The notes under the pieces: generated by a model
What the model was told of the DNA's origin: nothing
Database searches by the model: none
What the model saw: only the letters and a program-made list of their open reading frames with translations
Shown: positions 8,235 through 10,436 of the stretch, in pieces
How positions within the stretch are numbered: the stretch's first letter is position 1
How the letters are laid out: every line of letters begins with the position of its first letter
Program-made: the position numbers and the translations under genes
DNA from: Pseudomonadota bacterium
Lineage (GTDB): Bacteria > Pseudomonadota > Alphaproteobacteria > Rickettsiales > SXRF01
Direction: 5' to 3'
NCBI GenBank assembly: GCA_028873275.1
Contig: JAGWLJ010000026.1
Coordinates: forward strand, 1-10,436
Length of the DNA: 10,436 nt

Positions 8235-8266
8235 AGGCGGCGGCCTCCGCAGGGGCCGTTTTGCCT
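8235..8266 (+). terminator. Probable rho-independent terminator after ntrX
   Basis: CGGCCTC (8241-8247) pairs with GGGGCCG (8252-8258), with one G-U pair, around the loop CGCA, followed directly by TTTT. Outer AGGC (8235-8238) and GCCT (8263-8266) can extend the structure. It starts about 25 bases after the ntrX stop and probably ends the exosortase-ntrC-ntrY-ntrX transcript. Confidence 0.7.
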
Positions 8267-8271
8267 CTAAT

Positions 8272-8340
8272 CTTCACAAAACCTTCACACAAGCGGCAGT
8301 ATGCTGATGATAAAATGAACTTAAATAATAGCGGATTATT
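8272..8340 (+). promoter_or_regulatory. Upstream region of the glycine-zipper gene with an 11-base direct repeat and an inverted repeat
   Basis: CTTCACA occurs at 8272-8278 and 8283-8289, exactly 11 bases apart, which puts the two copies on the same DNA face. This resembles the spacing of binding sites for OmpR/PhoB-family regulators, though the words do not match a known consensus well. AATAAT (8324-8329) and ATTATT (8335-8340) form a short inverted repeat just before the ribosome binding site. A -10-like TAAAAT lies at 8311-8316 without a well-placed -35. Confidence 0.3.
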
Positions 8341-8360
8341 GAATCCCGAGGATAAGTGCC

Positions 8361-10079
8361 ATGCCGCAGTTTCGTGTTGTAGAGGGTCTGTCCAATCCTT
8401 CCATACAGCAATATGCTGGTGGTCGTGACGGACGTTATTTTGATGTGCGTGTGGAACAGGACGGACAGCGGCGCACCCTCAGATTTGAGGGAGATTACGT
8501 CGGCAGCGGTTCCAGTCAGCGATTTCAAATCAGGTCTTTTGAGGATCGTGGTCTTGATGGAGGGTCTACGGGGCGGCGAACATTCCTTAGGGGAGGGCTT
8601 GAAATCATTAAGGCAACTAATGATACGATAAATTTGCATGAACTGCCCATGCGCAATGTCCTGGCAACGGTTATCAATAGTGAAAATAGGCAACAGCCAG
8701 CCATGGGGAGAACCACCACATTCGCTCAAGAAGTGAATGAAGCGGCATCCCCGTCTGTCGCTGCTGCTACGTCTTCTCCCGCTCCCGCTCCGGTAGTGGT
8801 GGCGGATGCCAGCGGAAGAGCCGGCGGTAGCGCAACGCCATCTGCTTCGTCAACGTCTCCTGCACCGGCGGCACCTTCTGCCCCTGCTCCTGCCGCCGCG
8901 CCCACGGATGCTGCCGTGACCGCTTATGTGAATACCGTGCAGCAATGGGCCAACAACGCGCAGAATGATCCTGCTCTGGAATCCGGTGCCAAGACCCTTA
9001 TCAGGGGCTATTCCCAGGCAGTGTCAACTGCTCGGCAAAACGGTGGGCAGATTCAGAGCCTCGAACAATGGCTGGCGCAACAGTCCGGGGCCAGAGAGCA
9101 GGACAGGGACAGCGCGCGCCGCATGGGCAATTTGAATGAAGAGCTGAGAACGCAGTCGACGGCGCTTTTCGGCGCGGATGGAAACCGCAGATTGAATGTT
9201 GCGGCGCGAGGAAACACTACTGGCAACGGACAAAGCAATACTGCCAATGGCAATAGCCCCGGCGGCAACGACATGATGAGCCAGATCGGCGATGCGCTTC
9301 AGGGTATTGCCGGCGGCGCCGGTGGCGGCCTGATCGGCATGCTTCTCGGGTTTATGATGGGCGGCCCCATGGGGGCGTTGCTCGGCGCGCTGGCCGGTGG
9401 CATGCTGGGACAGGGCACCCAGATGCTGGCGAACGGCCAGAATCCGCTGGGCGGGTTGCTCGGCGGCGGTCAGCAGCGCGGCGGCCCGGCGGGGCTGCAA
9501 AGGGTGCAGAGAGCTGCGCCGCAACCGGTGGTGGCATCGCAGGAGACGATGAAGAATCTCGCGCAGCACTTGTCGCAGAATACCCGTGAAGGCCGTCAGG
9601 CGGCGGCCGATCTGCTGATGGCGGGCGGCTCCAACCGTAATGCCGTCGATCGGCATGCCGTCGGCTGGCTGCGCTCCAATACCGCGGGGCAGCGTCAGCT
9701 GGAAAACGCGTTGAATACGCGCATAGACAGCAACAGCCCGAATTCGCCGACAATCAGGCAGATGCTGGCCAGCCCGAATACCGAGACGCGTAATCTGGCA
9801 GTGACCTATGTGGTCAATCAGATGGCCATGACGCCCGATCATCGGACCGGTAATCACTATAATCCGTCCGTGCGGGTGAATGGCCAGGTGACGAACCTGC
9901 AGGAAAGCACCGACCGCGTGCTTGGCCAGCTGCGCAACCAATCCCGCGCGCAGAATCAGGCGCGGGCGGCGGTGAACGGCATGGAGCGTCTGCCGGTAGC
10001 GGAAGCGGCGGCGCCCGCCGGGCCCAACGTTGCGGCGGCGGCTCCTGTCCGTAGTGCCGATGGAATGAGCGCGGCTTAA
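8361..10079 (+). CDS. Glycine-zipper protein with Ala/Pro linker, function unknown
   Basis: A 572-residue protein I do not recognise. Residues 1-110 look like a small mixed or beta-rich domain (RYFDVRVEQDGQRRTLRFEGDYV). Residues 128-183 are an Ala/Pro/Ser linker. Residues 184-270 are predicted helical and Gln-rich. Residues 282-303 are Asn/Gly-rich. Residues 311-352 are a hydrophobic glycine zipper with repeated small-residue spacing (GGGLIGMLLG, MMGGPMGALLGALAGGMLG), a pattern seen in membrane-inserting or oligomerising segments. Residues 353-380 are Gly/Gln-rich. Residues 390-540 are another polar helical region, ending in an Ala/Pro-rich tail. There is no N-terminal signal peptide. GAGGA at 8348-8352 supports the start. 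The first third has lower GC than the rest. It has its own upstream region after a terminator, so it is probably a separate unit from ntrX. It could be a secreted effector-like or structural protein, but nothing here proves that. Confidence 0.8.
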   Translation: MPQFRVVEGLSNPSIQQYAGGRDGRYFDVRVEQDGQRRTLRFEGDYVGSGSSQRFQIRSFEDRGLDGGSTGRRTFLRGGLEIIKATNDTINLHELPMRNVLATVINSENRQQPAMGRTTTFAQEVNEAASPSVAAATSSPAPAPVVVADASGRAGGSATPSASSTSPAPAAPSAPAPAAAPTDAAVTAYVNTVQQWANNAQNDPALESGAKTLIRGYSQAVSTARQNGGQIQSLEQWLAQQSGAREQDRDSARRMGNLNEELRTQSTALFGADGNRRLNVAARGNTTGNGQSNTANGNSPGGNDMMSQIGDALQGIAGGAGGGLIGMLLGFMMGGPMGALLGALAGGMLGQGTQMLANGQNPLGGLLGGGQQRGGPAGLQRVQRAAPQPVVASQETMKNLAQHLSQNTREGRQAAADLLMAGGSNRNAVDRHAVGWLRSNTAGQRQLENALNTRIDSNSPNSPTIRQMLASPNTETRNLAVTYVVNQMAMTPDHRTGNHYNPSVRVNGQVTNLQESTDRVLGQLRNQSRAQNQARAAVNGMERLPVAEAAAPAGPNVAAAAPVRSADGMSAA

Positions 10080-10149
10080 TTTCACTGCTCACTTGCCAAT
10101 TACGTTGCCTTTAGCTACATCGTAGGCGTCTTCTGCTTACGGTATTCGC

Positions 10150-10436
10150 ATGAATCTGCCCGCCCGCTCCGATATCATGGTCAGGAATATGATCCTGGGC
10201 CAGCTTCGCACCGGCGACGTCCGCGACGAGCGCGTGCTGGCCGCCATGCAGACCGTCCCGCGCGAGCGCTTTCTCCCTGAAAACCTGCAGGGCGCGGCCT
10301 ATGTCGACGAGGATCTCGAAACCCACCCCGGCCGCTACCTGATGGCGCCGCTGACTTTCGCCCGCCTGCTGGCGCTGGCGGAAATTTCCGAATCCAGCCG
10401 CGTGCTGGTGGTGGGCGCGCTGAACGGTTACCCGGC
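10150..10436 (+). CDS. Protein-L-isoaspartate O-methyltransferase-like protein, N-terminal fragment
   Basis: The first 95 residues of a gene that runs off the right edge. MVRNMILGQLRTGDVRDERVLAAMQTVPRERFLPE, followed by AAYVDEDLETHPGRYLMAPLTFARLLALAE, matches the N-terminal region of the PCMT family, which methylates isoaspartyl residues in damaged proteins. The SAM-binding motif I begins at the edge as VLVVGALNGYP, where canonical members have DVGCGTGY, so the acidic residue and first glycines differ. Alphaproteobacterial PCMT-like proteins encoded next to tolC often vary here, and activity is uncertain. No clear Shine-Dalgarno sequence precedes ATG 10150. An in-frame ATG at 10168 is a possible alternative start. 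The upstream 70 bases hold only a weak promoter-like match (TTGCCA 10093-10098, TACATC 10116-10121). Confidence 0.85.
   Translation, partial: MNLPARSDIMVRNMILGQLRTGDVRDERVLAAMQTVPRERFLPENLQGAAYVDEDLETHPGRYLMAPLTFARLLALAEISESSRVLVVGALNGYP

Noticed and set aside
9024..10085. Long open frame on the minus strand opposite the glycine-zipper gene
   Set aside because: His/Arg/Ala-rich composition with no motif; explained by GC-rich codon bias of the plus-strand gene, which has a good ribosome binding site.
10080..10149. Possible fourth short-repeat junction before the methyltransferase-like gene
   Set aside because: Only two loosely similar 7-base words (TCACTGC, TCACTTG) are seen and there is no inverted arm.

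Overview
This window looks like a chromosomal segment from an alphaproteobacterium with fairly high GC content. Three things point there: a divergent secA / parvulin-isomerase pair, a consecutive ntrC-ntrY-ntrX regulatory block, and an isoaspartate methyltransferase-like gene. No rRNA, tRNA, CRISPR array, transposase or phage gene is visible. The species cannot be named from the sequence.

Layout, left to right. (1) 1-234, minus strand: N-terminus of SecA, the Sec translocase motor. (2) 347-1309, plus: a secreted parvulin-type peptidyl-prolyl isomerase. (3) 1428-1748, plus: a 106-residue secreted protein with a signal peptide, four cysteines and a C-terminal tripartite sorting signal (LPE, transmembrane helix, RRR). 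It is followed by a strong rho-independent terminator. (4) 1861-3006, plus: a multi-pass exosortase-family transpeptidase with Cys269, Arg316 and His348 in the expected motifs. (5) 3073-4536 ntrC, 4538-6736 ntrY and 6818-8212 ntrX: a two-component phosphorelay for nitrogen and possibly redox or envelope control, ending in a probable terminator. (6) 8361-10079, plus: a 572-residue protein of unknown function with an Ala/Pro linker and a glycine-zipper membrane-active segment. (7) 10150-10436, plus: the start of a protein-L-isoaspartate O-methyltransferase-like gene.

Two observations stand out. First, genes 3 and 4 look like a compact exosortase system with one adjacent substrate. After processing, the substrate would leave only about 40 residues with regularly spaced cysteines. 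The pair sits where ntrB would normally precede ntrC. Second, the three consecutive gene junctions exosortase/ntrC, ntrC/ntrY and ntrY/ntrX each hold a degenerate palindrome whose arms are tandem 7-mers or 8-mers. The words differ between junctions but the architecture is the same. The ntrC/ntrY copy places the ntrC stop codon and the ntrY start codon in the apical loop of a predicted hairpin, with the ribosome binding site in its stem.

How the genes may work together: SecA and the isomerase serve general export and periplasmic folding. The exosortase would process the small Cys-rich protein at the membrane. NtrC, NtrY and NtrX form a regulatory module that may be co-transcribed with the exosortase, since no terminator separates them. 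A link between this regulation and the sorting system is inference from position only.
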